From Pacificimonas sp963710205 (GTDB taxonomy: Bacteria; Pseudomonadota; Alphaproteobacteria; Sphingomonadales; Sphingomonadaceae): 64,000 bases of DNA. Under the pieces are notes generated by a model. It saw only the letters and a program-made list of their open reading frames with translations, ran no database searches and was not told the origin of the DNA. The first letter of the stretch is position 1. Each line of letters opens with the position of its first letter. Where the stretch lies: assembly GCA_963710205.1 (NCBI GenBank), contig CAVPZG010000006.1, forward strand, positions 1 to 64,000, read 5' to 3'. The translations under genes were made by a program, and so were the position numbers. Shown here piece after piece: positions 23,159-31,184 of this stretch.

Positions 23159-24965
23159 TGCGGTAAAGCGTGTAGCTCTCCGTCTTCATGACTGGTTTCA
23201 GCCAGGGCGGCGGGTTTTTGCCCTCCAGTGCTGCTGCCAGGCCGTCCTTCCTGGCGCGGGCGGCGTTTATCTCCGGCATGCCGGGGCAATGGATGAGATA
23301 GTCCGCGCTCATGGCCTGCAACGCTTGGCGGCCGGCGGGCGGGGGGGAGGTCCATAGCTCTGTGCTGGTCAGGATGGCATCCACATTGCGGTGGTAGGGG
23401 CCGATACTGCTGCTGTGGTGGGTCCAGAGAAGAATGCGCGGCGCAACGTCGATGGGCGCGGCGATCATGGCGGGATCCAGCCGGTCCAGTGATCTCAACG
23501 TTTCGCCCTCAAGGCAGGATATTGTCGATGCCTGTCCCTGTGCCGGATTGGCAGGCGGAACCGTAACTGCACGCGCGATCGCGCCTCCCAGCATGGACGC
23601 GCCGATGCTGCTGCAACCGATAAGCAACAGGGCGGTCGCCGCTGTCCGCGCAAGCGGGCGGGGCTGCGCGCGCACCTTCGGCAGAAGCTGGGCCGCAACG
23701 GCCGCCATGGGGATCATGGCAAGCGGAGCGCCAATAATGCCGATGCGCAGCTGGACGGCAGCGACCATGACCGCGGCCAGAAGGTTCAGGATCAACAGCG
23801 CCAGCGACGGAAAGGACGGCGCTGGGCGAAAAAACAGCAGCCAGGCCGCCGCAAGGGTCCCGAGGATGGGAACGGCCAGCATCTGCACGGCAATCGCGGG
23901 CTCATGCGGAAAAGCGGCGATGAAGCTGCGCGCCTCGCCTACCTGCGAAAGCCAGGGTGACAGACGCGGGTCGATGGTGGAGACGGGCCCAAGCGCGCAT
24001 TGCGGATATTGCGACACGAACAGGGCGTAGATCGCCGCCATGCCGCCACCCAGCGCGGCAAGTCTGAACCAGACCGCCCATCGCGCGCCAAATCCGGTGA
24101 CCAGCGCCGCCAGGCCTGCGGCGAGGCCGCCCAGGAGGACATAGGCAGGCGACAGGATATCGCACATGATCGCGCCCGGCCCCTGCACACCCAGAAATGT
24201 CTCGAAGACAGGAAGCAAGAGCGCGGTTGTGGCAAAGGTGACGAATACCGTCATGCGGCCCTGCCCTGTGACGGCCCACCAGAGCAGGACCGAAGCGAGA
24301 AGGAGTGCCAGAAAGGGCAGCGTCTCCAGGCCGACGGCGATCGACAGGCAGATCGAAAGGCCAGCAGCGACTCCGTGGTAGAGTCCGCGGCGCGTCTCCT
24401 CATGAAGCGGCAGCAGCGCCGCCAGCGCCGCCAGCAGCAGAACGACCTGCCAGCCATGATGGTCGATCCGCATCGGGCTGACGGCAGTCAGGAATGCGGA
24501 AGCGGTGAGGGTGAAGAGGCCGGCCAACATGCCTGCGCTTCTGCCGCCCAGACGCGCACCGGAGCGGGCCGCCAGCAAAGCCGCGACGAGCAAGGTAAGG
24601 AGCGGAATCAGTGTCGCTGCCACACGCTCCGCGACCGCCACGCCGGTCAGCGGTTGCAACAGCAGGACGACAGCAGCGATTGGCATATCCACCAGACGCG
24701 ACCAGTGCATGTCCGCGCCGCCATTGTGCGGCATCATTCTATATTGCCGGACATCGCCAAAATCCTGTCCCGCCAGCCAGTCGCGCACCTGCAACAGTCG
24801 CATGGCATCGTCCGTATCGGTCAGCGCCAGCGTTGAAATCATGTGACGTGTGACAAAGATCAGCATGGCGGAGATGCCCAGCCAGGCCAGGATTATGATA
24901 CCCGCACCAATGCCCATTTTATCGGCCGGCCTGTTTTCGGGCCCGATCGTGTCAGCGCTTTGCAT
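23151..24965 (-). CDS. large multi-pass membrane protein, GT-C glycosyltransferase-like
   Basis: This 604-residue protein has about 12 hydrophobic segments. Its first loop holds LTDTDDAMRLLQVRDWLAG and NGGADMHWSRLVDMP, and a later loop holds MRIDHHGWQ. Acidic first-loop motifs and a DHH-like loop occur in GT-C enzymes such as STT3-type oligosaccharyl transferases, which use polyprenyl-linked sugars. The last 100 residues are more polar. It is divergent from a GT2 gene, with 90 bases between the starts, next to a GtrA gene. A role as the final transferase of a surface-glycan pathway is inferred. Confidence 0.7.
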   Translation of the reverse strand: MQSADTIGPENRPADKMGIGAGIIILAWLGISAMLIFVTRHMISTLALTDTDDAMRLLQVRDWLAGQDFGDVRQYRMMPHNGGADMHWSRLVDMPIAAVVLLLQPLTGVAVAERVAATLIPLLTLLVAALLAARSGARLGGRSAGMLAGLFTLTASAFLTAVSPMRIDHHGWQVVLLLAALAALLPLHEETRRGLYHGVAAGLSICLSIAVGLETLPFLALLLASVLLWWAVTGQGRMTVFVTFATTALLLPVFETFLGVQGPGAIMCDILSPAYVLLGGLAAGLAALVTGFGARWAVWFRLAALGGGMAAIYALFVSQYPQCALGPVSTIDPRLSPWLSQVGEARSFIAAFPHEPAIAVQMLAVPILGTLAAAWLLFFRPAPSFPSLALLILNLLAAVMVAAVQLRIGIIGAPLAMIPMAAVAAQLLPKVRAQPRPLARTAATALLLIGCSSIGASMLGGAIARAVTVPPANPAQGQASTISCLEGETLRSLDRLDPAMIAAPIDVAPRILLWTHHSSSIGPYHRNVDAILTSTELWTSPPPAGRQALQAMSADYLIHCPGMPEINAARARKDGLAAALEGKNPPPWLKPVMKTESYTLYRII

Positions 24966-25055
24966 CTCTCCGGATATCGTCTGCGCCGCACTTACGTTTG
25001 GTTAACGCGATGTTGGCAATATGCAGGCTCAATGTCCCCTGCGGAGCGAAGGTCA

Positions 25056-26003
25056 ATGTCATCCATATCGGTTTGGGACGGTCTCAACATAGCCGTGGTT
25101 CTGCCCTGCTATAACGAGGCGCAGACCATTGCTTCCGTCATTCGCGATTTCCGGCAGTCGCTGCCGGGCGCCGACATCTATGTGTTCGATAACAACAGTA
25201 GCGACGAGACGGCTGCGTGCGCGCGCCGCGAAGGGGCGAAGGTCTTTCTGGAGGCGCGGCAGGGGAAGGGCCATGTCGTGCGCCGGATGTTCGCCGAAGT
25301 GGACGCGGACGTTTATGTCATGGCGGACGGTGATGGTACTTACGACGCCGCCGCGGCGCCGAAGCTGGTGGAAGCGCTGCTGACAAGGCATTGCGATATG
25401 GTCGTGGGAACGCGGGCGGGCGTCACGGAAGATGCCGGGCGGCGCGGTCACGCCTTCGGGAATCGCCTGTTCAATACGCTTTATCAGGGCATGTTCGGCC
25501 ATGATTATACAGACATCTTTTCCGGCTACCGGGTTTTCACCCGCCGCTTCGCCAAGAGCTTTCCCGCGATCAGCGGGGGTTTCGAGATAGAAACGGAAAT
25601 GTCCGTTCATGCGAGCCAGCTGATGCTGCCCGTTGCCGAAATTCCCTGCCCATATGGCGTGCGCCCCGAGGGGTCGGCATCGAAGCTTCGCACGTTCCGT
25701 GACGGCAGCCGCATATTGGGCACATTCCTGATGCTCCTCAAGGAAGTGCGCCCAGCCATTTTCTATGGCTATATCGCCTGTCTCGCCTTTGGCCTTTCGC
25801 TTGCGCTCGGCATTCCCGTCGCGATGGAATTTTTCCAGACCGGGCTGGTTCCGCGGCTCCCGACCGCCGTCCTGGCCGCATCGACGGGAATCATCGGTTT
25901 TCTCGCGCTGACCTGCGGTCTCATTCTCGACAGCCTGACGCGCGCGCGCGTCGAACATAAGCGCCTGGCCTATCTGTCGCTCCCGGCGCTGCCCGTGCAA
26001 TGA
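25056..26003 (+). CDS. GT2-family glycosyltransferase (polyprenyl-phosphate sugar type)
   Basis: This 315-residue protein has a GT-A fold with NIAVVLPCYNEAQTI (about 9-23), VFDNNSSDET, GKGHVVRRMF and VMADGDGTYD, the DxD-type motif. Two transmembrane segments follow near the C-terminus. The layout matches GtrB/DPM1-type enzymes that charge undecaprenyl phosphate with a sugar. The ATG at 25056 has GGAG ten bases upstream; an in-frame ATG at 25032 is an alternative. The stop overlaps the start of the GtrA gene. Confidence 0.85.
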   Translation: MSSISVWDGLNIAVVLPCYNEAQTIASVIRDFRQSLPGADIYVFDNNSSDETAACARREGAKVFLEARQGKGHVVRRMFAEVDADVYVMADGDGTYDAAAAPKLVEALLTRHCDMVVGTRAGVTEDAGRRGHAFGNRLFNTLYQGMFGHDYTDIFSGYRVFTRRFAKSFPAISGGFEIETEMSVHASQLMLPVAEIPCPYGVRPEGSASKLRTFRDGSRILGTFLMLLKEVRPAIFYGYIACLAFGLSLALGIPVAMEFFQTGLVPRLPTAVLAASTGIIGFLALTCGLILDSLTRARVEHKRLAYLSLPALPVQ

Positions 26004-26392
26004 GCGGGGATCGCCGAAAGATCGGCGGCTTCCTGCTTGCTGGCGGCACCGCCTTCCTTGCGGGCGCGGCTGCGCTGAAGGGTAGCATGGCGGCCGGGCT
26101 TCCCGCACTCGCGGCGCAGGCCCCTGCCTTCGCGGTCGCTGTCACGGTCAGCTGGCTCATCAATCGCAATCTTGCCTTCAGGGCCTCCCGCGAAGGTGGA
26201 TCCGGCGGATTGCTGACCGAATATGGCGCCTATGTCGCCAGTTCGGGCCTTGGCCTCATTCTGAACGTGGCCGGATATAGTTCGGCGCTGCTGCTCGGCG
26301 CTCCTCCGCTGGCCGCCCTCGTGGTGGGCACGGCGACGGGCCTCATCGCCAATTTCCTTATGTATGACCGGGTGGTTTTCCGGCGGCACTAA
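26000..26392 (+). CDS. GtrA-family membrane protein
   Basis: This 130-residue protein has four hydrophobic segments. It includes VTVSWLINRNLAFRAS, the N-R-x-x-[TA]-F signature of GtrA, and VGTATGLIANFLMYDRVVF, the second copy. GtrA proteins are thought to flip polyprenyl-phosphate sugars across the inner membrane. It overlaps the GT2 gene by 4 bases, as gtrA and gtrB often do. The gene ends 39 bases before the convergent sulfatase-like gene. Confidence 0.85.
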   Translation: MSGDRRKIGGFLLAGGTAFLAGAAALKGSMAAGLPALAAQAPAFAVAVTVSWLINRNLAFRASREGGSGGLLTEYGAYVASSGLGLILNVAGYSSALLLGAPPLAALVVGTATGLIANFLMYDRVVFRRH

Positions 26393-26431
26393 AGGGGTCG
26401 GCGTGAACGTCTGCCGCTTCAGACCGGGCTG

Positions 26432-27787
26432 TCAGCCCTTGTGCCTGAGCAACACCCAGGGCACGCGCGTGCCGTCGAACTGGCTGCGATGCGCGCGGTC
26501 ATAGAAAGGCGGCATGTGATCGCCGACCAGCAATATGTCCGTCGGTGGCAGGTCAGGATCGCTGAGCACGGGAATGAGCTCTTCCGCAACGCCTTCGTAA
26601 ATCGCCATCAGGCGGCAGATCATCGGATATTCCGCATTCAGCGCCGCGTCATACCAGGAGCAGTCGTCGGTCCGCATACCGCGATCCGCAGGCACGGGCA
26701 GATGCGAATTGACGGTCAGCCAGTAGAGCAGTTGCGGTTTGTCCTTGCCGCGCAGTTCCTCGGCGAGCAGCTTCGGCACGTCGCGATCGCAGACTCCTGC
26801 GAAGACACCGCTGCACTGTTTCGCACCGCGTTTGTATAGGTCGGGGCCGAAGATGGACCGGTCGAAACCGATATTCGGATACCAGTTGCTGCGTTCGAAG
26901 AACTTGCCGTCAAAACTGTGCACCGCTGTCGTATCATAGCCGGCGCGGCGCAGACGTGCGGGCAGGCAGCTGTCATCCGCCTTGTTCACCAGGTCGTGAT
27001 ACTCGCCCCAGCGTGCGCAAAGCTCGCGCATCTCGCCTGCCGTCGTGGATCCGAAATAGGCCGTCGAGCCGGTTGAGACATCATAGCGGGCCGTGATGGC
27101 TGGCGTCTGCCAGGGCGCATCGATCATGCCGCGCAGCCGCTCGTCCCAAGGCAGGCCCAGCGATTCGACCATCACCACCACGACATTGTGCTTTGCCGCG
27201 ACCGCAGCGTCGATATCCAGATGGGACAGGCCCGAATCATGCGGCGCATCGCCGGGGGCACTGTGCTTGTAGGTGCCGCGCGCTTCATAGGTCATGACAT
27301 AATCGAGATAGGTGAAGCCGCCAGAAAGAAGCAGTGCGGCAAGAACGAACCTGACATCCCTGAATGCCTGATCGCGTCCCGTGGCCCAGACCGACGCGGC
27401 GACCGTCATCAAAAGGACGATGGCGACGCCCACATAATGCGGTGATGTGGCGGGACTAAGCTCGCCCGCGAACTGGATGGCATAGGCAAGACTGGCAATG
27501 TTCAGATTGAAGAGTGCCGATATGAATTCCAGACACATATAGACAAACATGATCAGCCATACCGGCAGCTGGACGGCGCGCGGTGCCTTTCGCAGGATCA
27601 GGCCGGCGCCGACGAAGAACAGGATGGGCGCCTTTCGCGGCGGACCACCGATGAACCACAGGATCATGAAGGGAAGGTTTGGCAGCAGGAGCCAGGTCAG
27701 CGCCCAGTTGAGGAATTGACGCGTCGGCTTCACCGCTTCGGAGGTAACGGGCGCAGCGCCGTCGCGGGCTAGAACCGTTGCGTTCAT
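26432..27787 (-). CDS. LtaS/phosphoethanolamine-transferase-like sulfatase-domain membrane protein
   Basis: This 451-residue protein has four or five N-terminal transmembrane helices (to about 180) and an extracytoplasmic sulfatase-superfamily domain. Metal-site elements NVVVVMVESLG, the Thr/Ser-rich TGSTAYFGSTTAGE nucleophile region and VGDHMPPFYDR are present. Relatives transfer phosphoglycerol or phosphoethanolamine to surface polymers. It closes a group of glycan genes (GT-C, GT2, GtrA) and may decorate the same polymer; substrate unknown. Confidence 0.8.
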   Translation of the reverse strand: MNATVLARDGAAPVTSEAVKPTRQFLNWALTWLLLPNLPFMILWFIGGPPRKAPILFFVGAGLILRKAPRAVQLPVWLIMFVYMCLEFISALFNLNIASLAYAIQFAGELSPATSPHYVGVAIVLLMTVAASVWATGRDQAFRDVRFVLAALLLSGGFTYLDYVMTYEARGTYKHSAPGDAPHDSGLSHLDIDAAVAAKHNVVVVMVESLGLPWDERLRGMIDAPWQTPAITARYDVSTGSTAYFGSTTAGEMRELCARWGEYHDLVNKADDSCLPARLRRAGYDTTAVHSFDGKFFERSNWYPNIGFDRSIFGPDLYKRGAKQCSGVFAGVCDRDVPKLLAEELRGKDKPQLLYWLTVNSHLPVPADRGMRTDDCSWYDAALNAEYPMICRLMAIYEGVAEELIPVLSDPDLPPTDILLVGDHMPPFYDRAHRSQFDGTRVPWVLLRHKG

Positions 27788-27844
27788 AAGAGTCTGGCCC
27801 GATCCTGCTGTCTTCGTTGCAGGGCGGATTATGGGCCCGGCGCG

Positions 27845-28558
27845 CTAAACCTTGGTTAACGCGGCGCGTCTTTTTCTGAATTTCGGGGATAATATTCGGT
27901 AAAACACCAGCAGCAATCCCGACAGTGAGACCGACAGGCCAAGCCCGGCGGCGGCCTGCAGCAGCGGGTTGTTGAAATTCTCCCGGCCCTGATAGTCCAT
28001 GATGTGCAGCATCCACATGAAATCATAGACCCGCCACAGGCGCGTCCGCCGGGTGAGAATCTCGCCGGTATCCACGTCCAGATAGAGACGCAAGGCGTCC
28101 GAACCGGATAAGCGAACCTGCCAGACGGGCAGATCGCCGCGCCATTCAGGGGGCGGGTCGCGTTCGATCAGGGTCACGCTCTCGACGCTGCCTTCGCCCG
28201 CATAGGCCGCCTGCGCCAGGGCCGCGATTTGCGCTTCGTCCGGGGCAGGGAGCGCCGCGCCGGTATAGGCGTCATGCATGACGCGCCGCGCGGGGTGCGA
28301 AACGATGAGCACCGGCCGCCCGCCGGTCATGCGGAGCGCAATCGCCGTTACGGGTTCGCCCTCGAAATCTGGCATGGTGAATGGTCTGTCGACCGGCAGC
28401 GCGGGGTCCGCCTTCACCAGATGTTCACCGCGCACCCGCTCGATGGGAAACACGGCCATGAACAGGCCGGAGGCGGTCCATAGAAACAGCTGCACGCCCA
28501 CGACCAGTGCGATCCATTTGTGCAATTTCGTGGCAAGGCCATGCGCGCGGTTCTTCAT
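27845..28558 (-). CDS. PepSY-domain membrane protein
   Basis: This 237-residue protein has an N-terminal transmembrane helix after KLHKWIALVVG, a periplasmic region with two PepSY-like repeats (FEGEPVTAIALRMTGG, RLYLDVDTGEILTRR), and a C-terminal helix. The MWMLHIMDYQGREN segment and LHKW lead resemble PepSY-TM proteins, some of which are ferric reductases or iron-linked. Positive residues follow the last helix. It is 6 bases downstream of the next gene and probably in one transcript with it and argG. Confidence 0.8.
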   Translation of the reverse strand: MKNRAHGLATKLHKWIALVVGVQLFLWTASGLFMAVFPIERVRGEHLVKADPALPVDRPFTMPDFEGEPVTAIALRMTGGRPVLIVSHPARRVMHDAYTGAALPAPDEAQIAALAQAAYAGEGSVESVTLIERDPPPEWRGDLPVWQVRLSGSDALRLYLDVDTGEILTRRTRLWRVYDFMWMLHIMDYQGRENFNNPLLQAAAGLGLSVSLSGLLLVFYRILSPKFRKRRAALTKV

Positions 28559-28564
28559 GTCGGG

Positions 28565-28996
28565 CTATAGCGGCTGCGGCATCCACCCCGCCGCTTCTCG
28601 CGCCGCCATTTCGCCCGACGCATCGACGGCGACGATCGCCCAGACACCGTCCTCTGCCGCCAGCGTGTAGAGCGTGTCGAACGTCAGCCGTGAATTTCCG
28701 TCGGCATCCTGCAAATCCCAGGAAAGCCGCGCCGCCGCGGCATCACCGGGCAATTCCGTGCATTCCATCATGCGCGCGTGCATGATTTCGACGCCCTGCT
28801 GTTCATAGGTCAGGAGCATGGCGTCCATCTCGGTGCGCAGCTGTTCGGTCGTTTCCAGAAAGACCGTTTCGTTCTCCATGCGGATACCGTGCGGCGTTGC
28901 CAGAAAGGACAGGATCACATCCTCGTCATTCGCGTTCAGCGCCGCGACGTAGTTTTCGAAGAAATCCTCGATATCGTGCCAGAAGTCAGACGCCAC
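28565..28996 (-). CDS. NTF2/SnoaL-like small protein
   Basis: This 143-residue protein reads FFENYVAALNANDEDVILSFLATPH near the N-terminus and alternates strands after that, the plan of an NTF2/SnoaL-like cone fold. Function is unknown; such proteins range from stress factors to isomerases. It starts with GTG at 28996 inside the last codons of argG (11-base overlap), so it is coupled to argG. No catalytic residues can be assigned. Confidence 0.6.
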   Translation of the reverse strand: MASDFWHDIEDFFENYVAALNANDEDVILSFLATPHGIRMENETVFLETTEQLRTEMDAMLLTYEQQGVEIMHARMMECTELPGDAAAARLSWDLQDADGNSRLTFDTLYTLAAEDGVWAIVAVDASGEMAAREAAGWMPQPL

Positions 28997-30212
28997 GCTT
29001 GCGCTGTCCCAACAGGCGCAGGCGCAGCGCGTTCAGGCGAATGAACCCCTCAGCATCGCGCTGGTTATAGATCCCCTTGTCGTCCTCGAATGTCACGACG
29101 TCCTGCGAATAGAGGTTGAATTTCACATCCGCGCGGCGCCCGACGGTCTGCACATGCCCCTTGTAGAGTTTCAGGCGGACCTGTCCCGACACATCCTGCT
29201 GGCTGTGATCGATGGCGGCCTGCAGCATCTCGCGCTCGGGCGTGAACCACATGCCGTTGTAGATCAGTTCGGCATAGCGCGGCATCAGTTCGTCCTTCAG
29301 GTGCCCCGCGCCGCCATCGAGGGTCAGCTGCTCGATGCCGCGATGCGCTTCCAGATAGATGGTCCCGCCCGGCGTTTCGTACATGCCGCGCGATTTCATG
29401 CCGACGAAGCGGTTCTCGACCAGGTCGAGGCGTCCGATGCCATGTCTGCGGCCATATTCGTTCAGGGTTTCGATGATGGTGGCCGGGGACATCGCCTCGC
29501 CGTTGATGGCCACGCCGTCGCCCGCTTCGAAATCGATGGTGATATATTCGGGCTGATCCGGCGCATCCTCGGGGTTCACGGTGCGCGAATAGACATAGTC
29601 CGGCACTTCCTCCCACGGGTCTTCCAGCACCTTCCCCTCGCTCGATGTGTGCAGCATGTTCGCGTCTGTGGAAAAGGGCGCTTCGCCGCGTTTGTCCTTC
29701 GCCACCTCAATGCCGTTTTCCTCGGCGAAGGCGATCAGCCGCGTGCGGCTGGTCAGGTCCCATTCGCGCCAGGGCGCGATGACCTTTATGTCGGGGTTGA
29801 GCGCGTAATAACCGAGTTCGAAGCGCACCTGGTCATTGCCCTTGCCGGTCGCGCCATGACTGACCGCATCCGCGCCCACTTCTGCCGCGATCTCGATCTG
29901 CCGCTTGGAAATCAGCGGCCGCGCGATCGACGTGCCGAGAAGATACAGCCCTTCGTAAAGCGCATTGGCGCGCATCATGGGGAAGATATAGTCGCGCGCG
30001 AACTCCTCGCGCAGGTCGTCGATAAAGACATGTTCCGGCTTCACGCCTGCCGCCAGTGCCTTCTTGCGCACCGGAGCCAGTTCCTCGCCCTGCCCCAGGT
30101 CGGCGGTGAACGTCACGACCTCGCAGGAATATTCGCTTTGCAGCCACTTCAGGATGACGCTGGTGTCGAGGCCGCCGGAATAGGCGAGCACGACCCGTTT
30201 GATATCGGACAT
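28986..30212 (-). CDS. argG: argininosuccinate synthase
   Basis: This 408-residue enzyme joins citrulline and aspartate, using ATP, in arginine synthesis. The AYSGGLDTSVILKW pyrophosphatase loop (about 10-23) and SHGATGKGNDQVRFE (about 114-128) are canonical. The ATG at 30212 gives the normal family start MSDIKRVVLAYSGG; the frame stays open 14 codons upstream. The downstream genes overlap or follow closely. It is divergent from the EF-hand gene at 30359. Confidence 0.97.
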   Translation of the reverse strand: MSDIKRVVLAYSGGLDTSVILKWLQSEYSCEVVTFTADLGQGEELAPVRKKALAAGVKPEHVFIDDLREEFARDYIFPMMRANALYEGLYLLGTSIARPLISKRQIEIAAEVGADAVSHGATGKGNDQVRFELGYYALNPDIKVIAPWREWDLTSRTRLIAFAEENGIEVAKDKRGEAPFSTDANMLHTSSEGKVLEDPWEEVPDYVYSRTVNPEDAPDQPEYITIDFEAGDGVAINGEAMSPATIIETLNEYGRRHGIGRLDLVENRFVGMKSRGMYETPGGTIYLEAHRGIEQLTLDGGAGHLKDELMPRYAELIYNGMWFTPEREMLQAAIDHSQQDVSGQVRLKLYKGHVQTVGRRADVKFNLYSQDVVTFEDDKGIYNQRDAEGFIRLNALRLRLLGQRKRGV

Positions 30213-30304
30213 TGTTTTTCTGGCCTTCACGAGAATCTTCGGCGGCTTTCGCAAGAATGAACCGGTGGTTCAAGGGATATGCATTCTGCGCGTCGTAATC
30301 AGGT

Positions 30305-30341
30305 TCAGGACGGGCAGTCTCCCCCCTGCTGCCCGTCCTGA
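30305..30341. other. 13-bp perfect inverted repeat (hairpin) upstream of the EF-hand gene
   Basis: TCAGGACGGGCAG (30305-30317) pairs perfectly with CTGCCCGTCCTGA (30329-30341) around an 11-base C-rich loop. There is no T-run on either side, so it does not look like an ordinary terminator. It ends about five bases before the purine-rich ribosome site of the gene starting at 30359 and lies in the argG divergent region. It may be a 5' leader structure or a protein-binding site. Confidence 0.65.
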
Positions 30342-30358
30342 CCGAAAAGGAAGACACT

Positions 30359-31054
30359 ATGACCACGAATTTTCTCATCGCTGCCAGCATGGCCAGCCTC
30401 GCCGCAGGCGGCGCCTTCGCCGCCCATCATGGCGGCGGGCACGAGCGCGGCGAACCGATGACCCGCGCCGCTGTGGAAGCGCGCATTGCCGATTATTTCG
30501 CCAGGGCCGACACGGACGGCAATGGCAGCGTCAGCAAGGCCGAGGCCGAAGCCGCCCGCACCGCCATGAGGGCCGAGCGTCAGGCGAAGCGCGCGGAAAT
30601 GCGCGCGGAACGAATGGCTGCCGCCGACACGGACGGTGACGGCGCCCTCAGCGCCGCCGAATTCGAGGCGCAGGCCGAAGCGCGCATGGCAAAACGCGCG
30701 GCACTGAAAAAGGACATGGTCGCCGCCCGTTTCCAGAAAATGGACAGTGACGGCAACGGCCAGCTTTCCGAAGCCGAAATGGCAGCCCTGCGCGAGGCGC
30801 GCGGCGGCAAGCGCGGTGCCCGCGCCGGACGCGGTGAGGCCAGGGCTGGCGGCGGCATGGGCATGGATATGTTTGCGCGCGCCGATACGGACAATGACGG
30901 CAGTGTCACGCTTGCGGAAATGACGGCCCCGGCGCTCGCGCGCTTCGACAAGGCGGACGCGAATGGCGATGGTGTTGTCACTCGTGAGGAGCGTCAGGCC
31001 ATGCGCGCCGAAAGACGCGCCGAGCGGCTCGGCACGGACCGGGGCGCCCGCTGA
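30359..31054 (+). CDS. EF-hand calcium-binding protein, secreted
   Basis: This 231-residue protein has a signal peptide (about 1-21, cleavage near AFAAHH) and five EF-hand loops: DTDGNGSVSKAE, DTDGDGALSAAE, DSDGNGQLSEAE, DTDNDGSVTLAE and DANGDGVVTREE. The linkers are rich in Ala, Arg and Glu. It should bind calcium in the periplasm or outside; partners are unknown. AAAAGGAAG lies before the ATG, directly after a strong hairpin (30305-30341). A terminator-like hairpin follows at 31140-31177. Confidence 0.85.
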   Translation: MTTNFLIAASMASLAAGGAFAAHHGGGHERGEPMTRAAVEARIADYFARADTDGNGSVSKAEAEAARTAMRAERQAKRAEMRAERMAAADTDGDGALSAAEFEAQAEARMAKRAALKKDMVAARFQKMDSDGNGQLSEAEMAALREARGGKRGARAGRGEARAGGGMGMDMFARADTDNDGSVTLAEMTAPALARFDKADANGDGVVTREERQAMRAERRAERLGTDRGAR

Positions 31055-31139
31055 AGAAACACGCGGTCGCCGTCCCGGCGACGCGTCCAGCGCTGCAGAC
31101 GGTTAACCCCTGACCGGATCTGCATGCGCGGTAAGAGGA

Positions 31140-31177
31140 GGGCCGGTCGCCATTGTCCCGTGGCGGTCGGCCCTTTT
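31140..31177 (+). terminator. terminator-like hairpin after the EF-hand gene
   Basis: GGGCCGGTCGCCA (31140-31152) can pair with TGGCGGTCGGCCC (31161-31173), with two mismatches in the middle and an 8-base loop, followed by TTTT. It fits an intrinsic terminator for the upstream gene. It lies only 7 bases before the first possible start of the phospholipase gene. Confidence 0.5.
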
Positions 31178-31184
31178 CCCTTGT

